Below, one piece after another: positions 1 through 7,429 of a stretch of DNA of 64,000 nucleotides. A program made the translations under genes and the position numbers. The notes under the pieces were generated by a model, which was given only the letters and a program-made list of their open reading frames with translations, had not been told where the DNA came from and did not search any database. The stretch is from Pseudomonas violetae (GTDB lineage: Bacteria > Pseudomonadota > Gammaproteobacteria > Pseudomonadales > Pseudomonadaceae). The stretch lies in the NCBI RefSeq assembly GCF_023072615.1, contig NZ_JAKNRW010000012.1:62001-126000 (forward strand), given 5' to 3'. Every line of letters begins with the position of its first letter. Position 1 is the stretch's first letter.

Positions 1-165
1 GGTGAGCGCCAAGCAGAAGAACTCCATGTTGAGCTCACCCGGCTCAGGGCTACAAAACCCAGTGATTATCCATCGGTAGACGATCGGACAAATGAGGACT
101 CTTACAAGGCCGCGCTCAAATCCTGTGAGCACTTTTTGTCGGTCGCTCGCAGTGACGGTTTTTGA
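1..165 (+). CDS. C-terminal end of an unidentified protein (cut by window start)
   Basis: Frame 1 is open from the first base to a TGA at 163-165, giving 54 residues that begin GERQAEELHVELTRLR and end in VARSDGF. It is hydrophilic and starts with a possible coiled coil. The start lies outside the window. I do not recognise the family; it could also be a chance open frame. Confidence 0.4.
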   Translation, partial: GERQAEELHVELTRLRATKPSDYPSVDDRTNEDSYKAALKSCEHFLSVARSDGF

Positions 166-201
166 GGGATTGAAGCTCAATGCACTCTTCTACATGGCTG
201 T

Positions 202-447
202 CTATTTTCGAATGCCGGCTCCGTGAACAGCAATTGCCGCATTCATATCTTCAATGCTCACAGCGGTTTCTGGTTTACGGGTCATGCCCTTGAGGCTCTT
301 AACAGAGTGCGTGACCGCTCGAATGGCGAATTGGCCCGGCTCAAATTCAATGAATTCGACTCTATCGCCAGGTCGCAATCCGAGGGATGCACGTATTTGC
401 GCAGGGATAGTGATTTGACCTTTTGAAGACACGGTTGCAGTAGTCAT
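202..447 (-). CDS. AbrB/MazE (SpoVT-type) DNA-binding protein, probable antitoxin
   Basis: An 81-residue protein starting MTTATVSSKGQITIPAQIR, the classical swapped-hairpin AbrB fold signature (VSSKGQITIPAxIRxxLGLRPGDRVEF) over residues 4-48. The start at 447 is chosen because AAAGG lies seven bases upstream; an upstream Met would add eight residues without such a site. Such proteins bind operator DNA as dimers and are usually the antitoxin of a VapBC- or MazEF-like pair. No PIN or MazF gene follows on this strand, so it appears orphaned. The C-terminal tail (about residues 50-81) would normally bind the toxin. Confidence 0.8.
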   Translation of the reverse strand: MTTATVSSKGQITIPAQIRASLGLRPGDRVEFIEFEPGQFAIRAVTHSVKSLKGMTRKPETAVSIEDMNAAIAVHGAGIRK

Positions 448-617
448 TTGAATACCTTTCGGACGATTCATTTTTGGAGCATGCCCCTTTGGGGATGGCT
501 GTCGTGAACCAAGCCCTGGCGCGATGCGCCGGTCTTGGCCCTACGGGCTTACATCCGCACGCCTGCGCGCTCCGCTTGCCTGCGCCCCCCTCTCGCTTTC
601 TGAGGTCTGTAAAGTAG

Positions 618-670
618 TTTTGTGCGCTGTAACGTAAGCAGAGTTACAGAGCACAAAATTACGTTACAGC
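618..670. promoter_or_regulatory. Nested inverted repeats, probable operator of the broken Xre antitoxin gene
   Basis: Two overlapping inverted repeats are present. GCTGTAACGTAA at 626-637 is perfectly repeated inverted at 659-670. The 16-mer at 618-633 (TTTTGTGCGCTGTAAC) is matched in inverted form at 643-658 with one difference. The array ends 15 bases before the ATG of an Xre/ParS-type antitoxin pseudogene. Repressors of this family usually repress their own operon, so an operator is inferred. Confidence 0.6.
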
Positions 671-684
671 TCATATGGTGGAGC

Positions 685-1049
685 ATGAAATCAGTCACAT
701 CGAGCGCTGAAAACGCCGTACTAGGCAAAGCTTTTATCCGGGCTGGCGAAGGGCTGTCGCTTGATGATACTGAGCTTTCAGCTGTGTTGGGCGACCAGTT
801 TCCACTGTGCTGCGTCTACGCCATGGACATGAACTGCTTCAACCTGGGACTGAAGCGTGGGGCCGAGCCTTACCTCTTGTTGAGTTGTACCAGTCACTGC
901 TCGCCGTCGCAGGAAACCAGCAAAATGCAAAGGTTTGGCTAAGCAGCAATAATCGAGGTCTGAGTGGTCGACCACGTGATCTCATCGCATGCCGAACGGG
1001 ACTGGAGTAGGTCGTCCAATATCTGGCTGCTACTCGCTCACTCATTTAA
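685..1049 (+). pseudogene. Broken Xre/MbcA/ParS (DUF2384) antitoxin
   Basis: The ATG at 685 has GGTGGAG just upstream and begins MKSVTSSAENAVLGKAF, then GEGLSLDDTELSAVLG, the Xre-type HTH start. Around 791-797 the reading frame changes. The next frame carries VLRLRHGHELLQPGTEAWG, YQSLLAVAG, WLSSNNRGLSGRPRDLI, which is the HTH end and the DUF2384 toxin-binding domain. A TAG at 1008-1010 then interrupts the tail (VVQYLAATRS) before TAA at 1047-1049. The gene is therefore broken by one frameshift and one nonsense codon. Intact homologues pair with RES-domain NAD-degrading toxins; no RES gene is present nearby. Confidence 0.75.
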
Positions 1050-1105
1050 TATCTCCTGCACATCGCTGAAAATGCTGCCATTGAACACGAAATCAGGAGT
1101 GCGGC

Positions 1106-1312
1106 ATGAAGTGGTTCGGTCGATTGATAGGACTTGTTTGTCGAGACAACAGATCTGGCCAAGAGCAAGCCAGAGATCGGGCGTTCATAGCTGCCCTCAA
1201 CAATCTGAAATCTCTGCGCGTGACACCAGACGGCGGTATGTCGATCGATCCCGACGAGATTCGAGAAAAAGTAATAGCGAATCGGCAGTCACTTAAACGA
1301 TTCGTGCGATGA
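1106..1312 (+). CDS. Small hypothetical protein
   Basis: A 68-residue basic protein (MKWFGRLIGLVCRDNRSG...) with AGGAG about seven bases before the ATG. It has no signal peptide, although its N-terminus is mildly hydrophobic. The C-terminal half (SIDPDEIREKVIANRQSLKRF) is predicted helical. I do not recognise the family. It sits between two broken antitoxin genes. Confidence 0.45.
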   Translation: MKWFGRLIGLVCRDNRSGQEQARDRAFIAALNNLKSLRVTPDGGMSIDPDEIREKVIANRQSLKRFVR

Positions 1313-1442
1313 CCATTTGCGATTTATGTCGCGTACTGAGCCGAGCCGTTGGCTCGAAGGAGCGATGGCAGGACAGCATTGCATCGTGCTCAGCGACCTT
1401 TTTCCGGATTGACTTAAACCTGGAAAACGATATCGGATCGCC

Positions 1443-1780
1443 TCACACCAGTACTCCCCTTTCGAGCCTACCCATCAGCTCACTCAAACAGCGTTTATTT
1501 CTACCCTCGTCCTCAACATGTCTAGAGGCCACTTCAACCCTAAACCTTGCACCGGCGAGCTCATCCATTTTGCGGCAGCGGTGGCATCGTTTTCGAATAG
1601 GGAACGGGCCTGCTGAAACACAGCTATCAATGCCACCAGACGATCGCTTTTAGCTGTTTTCAAGCGGCCTGCTTTTGCCCTGCGCGCCAACGTCGTGGGC
1701 GACACTCAAATAGCGTGGGAGATATCCGCACACGGCATCTGAACCAGGGTCGCTATCTGGTAGAGCAATTCGACGGGAAG
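1443..1780 (-). pseudogene. Second broken Xre/ParS (DUF2384) antitoxin
   Basis: Read on the minus strand, VELLYQIATLVQMP and ADISHAI are followed by an in-frame TGA (1706-1708). The frame then continues VSPTTLARRAKAGRL, RLVALIAVFQQARSLFEND and WMSSPVQGLGLKWPLDMLR, typical of the ParS/MbcA helix-turn-helix and toxin-binding domain. After RTRVEINAV the frame ends near 1484. Moving by one base restores a normal tail (SELMGRLERGVLV) that ends in TGA at 1443-1445. One nonsense codon and one frameshift therefore break it. The N-terminus is uncertain. No RES toxin gene adjoins it. Confidence 0.7.
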
Positions 1781-1969
1781 GAACATCTGACATACATCAG
1801 TTATCCTCGCCCTACGTCCGAAACAACCATCTTCTTCTCTGGCGTTCAGGAGGTGGATGAGCCTGGGATGCAGAAAGCAAAAGAGAATGCGCCGGCGACC
1901 GATTGACCTGCGAGGATACTCCCTTGTAAACGCCGCTTAGGTACATGCGATAACCTATGTGGAGTCGGC

Positions 1970-2120
1970 TTGGAGCTAGGGGCGTTTATTGCGCGATATC
2001 CAAACGCTGCTTGGGCATCGTGGGGTGACTATGATGCAAGGCAGCTTGAGCGAGACGTAGGGGTTGCTGCGCTCCCAACCCGACTCGAAGGCTTACCCCA
2101 TCTCAATGCAAGGAGATGGC
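1970..2120 (+). pseudogene. Fragment of a DnaQ-like 3'-5' exonuclease
   Basis: The translation AWASWGDYDARQLERDV followed by LEGLPHLNARRW matches the central block (WGDYDxxQxERD ... HLNxKR) of KapD-like 3'-5' exonucleases. No catalytic DxE start and no C-terminal part is found around it. It is therefore called a remnant, with moderate confidence from motif recall only. Confidence 0.45.
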
Positions 2121-2166
2121 ATGCAGGCAACTGTAAATTGCACCAGGCCGGCACGCCCGATGAGCC

Positions 2167-2331
2167 CTACATTGATATGAGCGGCTCAATCCTGAGGAGG
2201 CCCCACCGGTTGCGATAGTACAAGCTTGCAAACCGGCCTGCTCTAGCTATCACGAACGAGCGGCCTTCCTGCAGGAGCTGCAAAAGCCTACTGAAATGCC
2301 GCCTCGCCTGGGGTGCGCTTATCACCTGCAT
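2167..2331 (-). CDS. Phd/YefM-like antitoxin, orphan
   Basis: The protein has 54 residues: MQVISAPQARRHFSRLL, then LLQEGRSFVIARAGRFASL. This matches the short Phd/YefM antitoxin pattern (xxxAxxxxSxLLxxVxxGExxxIxRxGxPxAxL). The start at 2331 has AGGGT five bases upstream. The expected proline-rich end of the DNA-binding core is replaced by YYRNRWGLLRIEPLISM, so the C-terminus may be shifted or decayed. No Doc or PIN toxin gene follows. Confidence 0.55.
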   Translation of the reverse strand: MQVISAPQARRHFSRLLQLLQEGRSFVIARAGRFASLYYRNRWGLLRIEPLISM

Positions 2332-2393
2332 TTCATACCCTGCCTCTAATGCGTTCGCCAAGACCAAACCTGGCGAATCCTGAGTTCAGCATC

Positions 2394-3935
2394 TCAAGGT
2401 AGCATGAGTGAAATCGTATTTTTTAAGTCATCGAATTCCTCAGAGAAGTTTTTATATACAATACCGCACACCAATATGAGGCATCGCTCTGGCTCTAGGT
2501 TAACTTGCTCACCGACTTCGGCGAATTCCTCATGTTTACCTGCTTGCAATGCATATTCGACAATTGCAGATGCGCGCCTAGAATCAACACCTAGCTCAAC
2601 ACCGAGCTCTTGAGGTATTTCGCCGCATTTTTGCAAAAGCCAGGCTTCAGGCCATGTGTCACCTGGTAGGTAGCTTGTTCGTGCAAGTAACCAATTGGTG
2701 ATTTCATCATCCTTTCGCTCCGCCATGTTTTTGGCATGCTCTATGTTTTTAGCTTGGAGCTTTCTCTGATCAGCGTCGTATACAGCCAATATGTTTGCGT
2801 GCTCATTTTTTAAATAGTTGGCTGCTAACTGGCGAGCCACTGCAGCGGCGGAGCCGATACGAGTGACATTGACTCTGCTGCGGGTATTTCCATCCAATAC
2901 TGTTTCGATCATTACCTTGGCGACTGGGTCTTCAACAAATATTTCGAGTTCTTTCTCACCAATCGCTCCCATTTTCGAGAACGCAAATTCCGCTGAAACA
3001 CCGGGAGTGATCTTCGTCTTTCCTCCGTTCTTCTCAATAAAAAACCTAGCGTCGTCAGGTAGACACTGAAAGATTTGCTTTGAATGAGTCGTGCATATAA
3101 CTTGGGTGCCCGTGCTCATGCAAACATCTTTTAGACGCTCAATGAATAGTCTTTGAGCCTTTGCGTGGAGGCCAAGCTCAATTTCGTCGAGAACTAATAA
3201 GGCGCCTTCGCCGGAAGCATAAATTGTGGAGAATATATCAAATAACGCATTTTCACCTGCACCCATGTTAAAGCCAGAGTAAATCACACCACCGACCTTA
3301 ACTATTGGGAGGCCGTACTTCCTGTACTCTAATTGCCGGTAATCATCGTATCGCTTTCCAAGGACATAACCGACCGCATCCTTAACCTTTTGCTCCCAAC
3401 CATGAACCCTCAAGTCTTTGAAGGCGCGGGAGTAAGATCGTGACTGACTTCGTTCAGCATGAGGAACAATACGTTCAATACCCAAAAAAACCACCGTCCG
3501 GTTAATCCTAGTATCGTAGTCGTTCCACTTACCGCCGGCCTTCTTTTTTCGTACTTGGGTTCCAATTCCTTCAGGTCTGCCTTTCCAATTGTCATGAGCG
3601 AAGGTATACCAAATTTCTACTCCGGGAGGAGCAATCTCTTCTGAATGCTGCACGAAAAAATCGGAAAATGTGTAATAACTTCTAGTGCGCTTCGGAAGTT
3701 TGAAACCGTTCGATTTATTGTGGTAAGCGCAGGCAGCTAGCGCCAGCATAGTTGACTTTCCGGATCCATTAACTCCGGCAAACGCGGTAATCGGATAGTC
3801 GAGATTTACCTTGAATGACGTCAGCCCGCGAATGCCCCCCGTTGAGATTTGAATGCTTCGAAGTAGCGCCTTGGTATTATCCTTACAAAACCACTTTCGT
3901 AATTTCTTATCTAGATTACTTTCCCTGTACTTCAT
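2394..3935 (-). CDS. OLD-like AAA ATPase with TOPRIM domain
   Basis: The protein has 513 residues and its ATG is preceded by GGAGAG. The ABC/SMC-type ATPase is complete: Walker A GVNGSGKS (54-61), signature MGAGE (224-228), Walker B LLVLDEIELGLH (about 246-257) and switch TTHS (282-285). A TOPRIM-like part follows, with EIFVEDP (Glu335) and an Asp-x-Asp in AVYDADQ (about 387-389). This is the layout of OLD-family and Gabija GajA nucleases, which cut nucleic acid under ATP control in phage defence. No GajB-like helicase gene is adjacent, so a stand-alone OLD protein is the best reading. The gene is visibly more AT-rich than its neighbours, suggesting transfer. It is divergent from the next operon. 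Confidence 0.8.
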   Translation of the reverse strand: MKYRESNLDKKLRKWFCKDNTKALLRSIQISTGGIRGLTSFKVNLDYPITAFAGVNGSGKSTMLALAACAYHNKSNGFKLPKRTRSYYTFSDFFVQHSEEIAPPGVEIWYTFAHDNWKGRPEGIGTQVRKKKAGGKWNDYDTRINRTVVFLGIERIVPHAERSQSRSYSRAFKDLRVHGWEQKVKDAVGYVLGKRYDDYRQLEYRKYGLPIVKVGGVIYSGFNMGAGENALFDIFSTIYASGEGALLVLDEIELGLHAKAQRLFIERLKDVCMSTGTQVICTTHSKQIFQCLPDDARFFIEKNGGKTKITPGVSAEFAFSKMGAIGEKELEIFVEDPVAKVMIETVLDGNTRSRVNVTRIGSAAAVARQLAANYLKNEHANILAVYDADQRKLQAKNIEHAKNMAERKDDEITNWLLARTSYLPGDTWPEAWLLQKCGEIPQELGVELGVDSRRASAIVEYALQAGKHEEFAEVGEQVNLEPERCLILVCGIVYKNFSEEFDDLKNTISLMLP

Positions 3936-4405
3936 CTGCTCTCCAAATATTGACTTAGCAATGGCTGCGAGGCTATGTGGCTATTTGCTATACGTATCAC
4001 AAAATTCGGAGACTATCGAGCCAGCAGATTGCTTTACCTGAAACTACGCGTGCATGGTGCTAGTCGCCTCTTAGCCCGAGATGCCTGGTCGAACAAAAAA
4101 GGTCGACCAGCGACACCAGTGTAAAGGACGTCGCACGACTGGTACGGGAGAAGAAAAACATTCCGGTTAGGACGGCCGACCCTGGCGCTAATGGGGGCGG
4201 GACGCTTTCCTTATGCCCACAAAGGCGTCCATCTCCATGTCACCTAATCCTAAATGACAGGCACGATTCGTCTACGACTTTGTGCAAGCGGTAGGCGCAA
4301 AATCGATAATGGAGGCGCCTAACAGCATCAAAAATCCTAAAATACCGACTCACACGAAATTTTTTAGGTATATAATCTCGCCAACTGAAACCTGAGCACG
4401 ACTAA
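3936..4405. other. Divergent intergenic region with an 8-bp inverted repeat
   Basis: 470 bases separate two divergent transcription units. CTGGTCGA at 4085-4092 is repeated inverted at 4103-4110, around an A-rich loop. A stretch from about 4120 to 4300 is open on the plus strand, but I recognise no protein in it. The promoter end is listed separately. Confidence 0.4.
4336..4376 (+). promoter_or_regulatory. Promoter with palindromic operator for the XRE-ImmA operon
   Basis: A perfect TATAAT (-10) at 4371-4376 lies about 30 bases before the ATG at 4406. Just upstream, CCTAAAA (4336-4342) and TTTTAGG (4362-4368) form an inverted repeat that overlaps the expected -35 region. This is where the operon's own XRE protein could bind. 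The operator role is inferred. Confidence 0.45.
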
Positions 4406-5044
4406 ATGACCCCAAACCCAGATGCTATCGCAGCTTTGCTAATCGCCAACGTTTCGCGTGACCTTGTGATGGGTGTCGAAGACGCCTTCGCCGCAGGTGC
4501 GCTACAAGCCTTTGGGTTGACGAAAGAGGTCAGTAAAAAGCAGCGGAAAACTGCGCTGGGGTACATGCGGCACATCCAGATGAACGAGCGCTTCAGTGAT
4601 TTGCTGGAAGCATCTAACGCTGAGCTGATTTCCTCCCAAGGCAACCGCGTGATCGTGGGCGCGGCAGGGATGTTCAAATTTGCGCGCTTGAACATGAGTA
4701 CAACGAACTGGAATCGCCCCACTCGTAGCACCATCCGACGTGAGCTGGCTGAAGCGAATGAAGCCATGAACCAATTGGTGCAGCCGTCACTTTTTGGGCC
4801 ACAGGATGTGACCTCGGGGGCGTTTTTCTTCGTCGCACGCTTCAGTGGTTCACTGCATCACTATCCCGAAAAGCCACTGCAGATCTACATCGCAGTGCCC
4901 AATCCGAAAATGGACGGGTGGCTGTTTCGGGAACCTTTGAGCCAGTTCCTGGATCGCTATGATGCGGCTCCGAAACAGGCCGACAACGCAACAGTAAAAC
5001 TCAAGACGGGCTTCATCGAGCTCGGAGGACAGGAAGAAACATGA
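4406..5044 (+). CDS. Unknown protein co-transcribed with XRE-ImmA protein
   Basis: A 212-residue soluble protein with no signal peptide or membrane segment. The N-terminal half is helical (LIANVSRDLVMGVEDAF, GYMRHIQMNERFSDLL). The C-terminal half has a beta-rich run (GAFFFVARFSGSLHHYP, LQIYIAVPNPKMDGWLF). Its TGA overlaps the next ATG (ATGA), so the two are translationally coupled. I do not recognise the family. Its coupling suggests a partner or substrate of the ImmA-type peptidase. Confidence 0.75.
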   Translation: MTPNPDAIAALLIANVSRDLVMGVEDAFAAGALQAFGLTKEVSKKQRKTALGYMRHIQMNERFSDLLEASNAELISSQGNRVIVGAAGMFKFARLNMSTTNWNRPTRSTIRRELAEANEAMNQLVQPSLFGPQDVTSGAFFFVARFSGSLHHYPEKPLQIYIAVPNPKMDGWLFREPLSQFLDRYDAAPKQADNATVKLKTGFIELGGQEET

Positions 5045-6243
5045 GCCGGGGCATTACTGATTTCCAGCCAGGTCGATTGATTCAAGCATTGGCTGCCCGC
5101 GCGCTTTCGCAAGTACAGCTTGCTGCCATGGTCGGCGTATCGCCGGCCACGATCAGCAAGTGGAAGTCTGGGCAGCAGGCACCCGAAGCGGAGGCGCTAG
5201 ATAGCCTCTCCAAGGTCATCAATGTCAGTCCTGAATGGTTCACTCGTCCTCTTCCTAAGAAGGGTTCGTTGCCTCTTTTCCGAAGTAATGCGTCTGCGCA
5301 CGTTTCTGCGAGGGCGATGCTGGAAGCCCGGCTAGAATGGGCGCAGGACATCGTTCTGGCGATGAACGAATTCGTGGACTTTCCAGACGTAAATCTTCCG
5401 GTCAGGTCGTTCACCGATCCTCAACAAATTGCCAATTCCGACATCGAGGAGGCTGCGAGTGAATGCAGAGATCTCTGGAGTCTTGGTCGTCGTGCAATTC
5501 CTGATTTGGCACTGGCTGTAGAGGGTGCCGGCATTATCGTAGTGCGGGAGGAAACGGGCATCGCGCCGATCGAAGGCCTTTCTGCATGGAGCTACGAACT
5601 TCAACGGCCACTGATACTTCTGTCAGCCGACAAAGGTAATGGCTTTCGCAGTCGATTTGACCTAGCGCACGAGCTCGGCCACCTCATCCTTCACAAAGGC
5701 ATAGACCGCTCAACCGATCCTGAGCGCTACAAGTTGATGGAGGCACAGGCTCACAGGTTCGCCGGCGCTTTCCTATTGCCAGCAGAAACGTTTGCAGCCG
5801 ATGTGAGGACTCCGGTCACACTTGATAGCCTTCTGTTACTCAAGCAGCGCTGGGGCGTCTCCGTTGCGGCCATGATCATGCGCCTCGAGGCGCTCAAAAT
5901 CATCGATGCTGACGTGAAGCTGGTTCTGTTCAAACGCAGGTCAGCCAGGTGGGGAGCTAAATCCGAACCCGGTGATGATGCGCGCGCCCCTGAACAACCT
6001 CGCCTTCTTAAGCGCACTATCGAGCTGCTGTCTTCTTCTGGGGTTATGCCGATTGAGTCGGTATCTAGCTATATAGGTTTGGCTGCAAACGATGTCGAAA
6101 AGCTTGCGGGCTTGCCGGAGCGTTATCTGTCGGGGAAAGCTTCGGTTTTCCATCTGGCCAAGCTGAAGTCCATGGTTAGCGGCGATTCGCTTGTTAAGTC
6201 TGACGACAGTGCTGTAGTGCTCGCCTTCAATCGGGGTAAATGA
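5041..6243 (+). CDS. XRE regulator fused to ImmA/IrrE metallopeptidase
   Basis: The protein has 400 residues. Residues about 12-65 form an XRE helix-turn-helix (LSQVQLAAMVGVSPATISKWKSGQQAPE). Residues about 145-290 form an ImmA/IrrE zinc peptidase domain with HELGH at 210-214 inside FDLAHELGHLILH. A helical C-terminal region follows. Such proteins cleave a regulator or antitoxin in phage, ICE and stress switches. Here the DNA-binding and peptidase parts are in one chain, so its target may be the coupled upstream protein or the protein itself. A 12-base-stem hairpin follows the stop. Confidence 0.85.
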   Translation: MSRGITDFQPGRLIQALAARALSQVQLAAMVGVSPATISKWKSGQQAPEAEALDSLSKVINVSPEWFTRPLPKKGSLPLFRSNASAHVSARAMLEARLEWAQDIVLAMNEFVDFPDVNLPVRSFTDPQQIANSDIEEAASECRDLWSLGRRAIPDLALAVEGAGIIVVREETGIAPIEGLSAWSYELQRPLILLSADKGNGFRSRFDLAHELGHLILHKGIDRSTDPERYKLMEAQAHRFAGAFLLPAETFAADVRTPVTLDSLLLLKQRWGVSVAAMIMRLEALKIIDADVKLVLFKRRSARWGAKSEPGDDARAPEQPRLLKRTIELLSSSGVMPIESVSSYIGLAANDVEKLAGLPERYLSGKASVFHLAKLKSMVSGDSLVKSDDSAVVLAFNRGK

Positions 6244-6260
6244 TTCAAATCCGCTGCCAG

Positions 6261-6286
6261 GCGAACGCCCAATGTTGGGCGCTCGC
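6261..6286 (+). terminator. Hairpin after the XRE-ImmA gene
   Basis: CGCCCAA (6266-6272) pairs with TTGGGCG (6275-6281), and the flanks GCGA/TCGC extend the stem. No clear T-run follows, so it is a possible but weak terminator. Confidence 0.35.
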
Positions 6287-6461
6287 GCCATTGATTGAAT
6301 CTTGCCCAGGTTATTACATCTGTTAACCAAGCAGCCTGCGGCCGAGAGACGTCGGGGTTACGTCATCCGTGTGCATTGCAACAAACCGGTTCCAGCACTC
6401 CAGACTCCGTCAGGGTTAGGCTGATGAAGATATTAGGAACAACGACGGCATAGGTTTCAAG

Positions 6462-7418
6462 ATGGATCTAGATAAAATGCAACAGAATGCTCGGCACGCC
6501 GCTGCCGCGAATATTTTTGCGACCATGTCGTCAGAAGAAAAAAGTGAGCAGCTCCTCGCGCAAATTCGAGCGCAGACCGATGCGCAGATTGACTTCACCG
6601 CCCGCATCGAAGGCATACCTGCCGAGCATATGCACATCTATCGCGCCATGATCCGAGGTGAAGACAACTCTTTCCTCCAAGAGGTAGCCAGCGTCGACAA
6701 TCTCCTGCGTGCGGGGGACATTATCCTGTGTACGGGTGCTACGTTTGGCGCAAAAGTCATCACGAAGGGGCAAAAATATGCTTACGAGCACGCTCGCTCA
6801 AGCCATGTTGCGCTTGTTCATGCGGACTATGTTTGCATTGATGCTATGCCAGGCGCCGGTGTGACTAATCGGTTGATCTCCGAAGTCCTGACCGATGTGA
6901 AACCAGATTGGAGAGTGATCCGTTGTAAAAAGCTAGCTACTGAGCATACCGATGCTGTCTACCGTGCCTGCGCGTTTTACCTCGCTCAACCCTACAAGAT
7001 CCGCCTGTCTAAAAAGCCGATGAAGGCGGCAGCCAATTGCTCCGAGCTCGCACGCAAGGTTTTTTTGCAGACGGGCATCACAGGGATTGGAATCCCCAAC
7101 GACAGTGTTCTGAGCCCAGGACGGTTTGATGCCTTGGCCGATAATCACTCAGAATGGGACGATGTCACCGAGCAGGTTAGACCGGCGATCGAACTCTGCA
7201 TGAAGTATCCCCAACTCATGAAGGTCGCCTCACGGCTGATGATCGAAGGGCTCAAGTTGAATCGAAAGCGCTTTGAGGAGCGCAGGGAGCAAGTCAACGA
7301 GATCCAGCGCATGGCAAGTAAGAAACTGATGGATAAGGATGCAGCCAAGGAGCTCGTGAAGAAGATCCGGGACATCGAAAACAACATGAATCACGCGTTT
7401 TGGGATCATTCGAAGTAA
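6462..7418 (+). CDS. YiiX-like permuted-papain (NlpC/P60-related) protein
   Basis: A 318-residue soluble protein. The core matches the permuted papain fold of YiiX/YebB-type enzymes: LLRAGDIILCTGATFGAKVI (about 81-100), the catalytic His115 in SSHVALVHAD, and Cys193 in AAANCSELARKVF. This family hydrolyses or transfers amide or acyl bonds; the substrate here is unknown. The N-terminal 75 residues and the C-terminal 80 (charged helices, IEGLKLNRKRFEERREQ) are extra. No signal peptide is present, so it acts in the cytoplasm. It lies alone between the XRE-ImmA operon and the SLATT-RT unit. It may be an effector of a defence or conflict system, which is inference from context only. Confidence 0.7.
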   Translation: MDLDKMQQNARHAAAANIFATMSSEEKSEQLLAQIRAQTDAQIDFTARIEGIPAEHMHIYRAMIRGEDNSFLQEVASVDNLLRAGDIILCTGATFGAKVITKGQKYAYEHARSSHVALVHADYVCIDAMPGAGVTNRLISEVLTDVKPDWRVIRCKKLATEHTDAVYRACAFYLAQPYKIRLSKKPMKAAANCSELARKVFLQTGITGIGIPNDSVLSPGRFDALADNHSEWDDVTEQVRPAIELCMKYPQLMKVASRLMIEGLKLNRKRFEERREQVNEIQRMASKKLMDKDAAKELVKKIRDIENNMNHAFWDHSK

Positions 7419-7429
7419 GCGAGGCCGAC

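Noticed and set aside
1715..1906. Plus-strand open frame of 63 codons
   Set aside because: It is antisense to the ParS-type pseudogene, whose protein motifs are convincing.
2394..3935. Complete Gabija system
   Set aside because: Only a GajA-like gene is present; no UvrD-type helicase adjoins it on either side.
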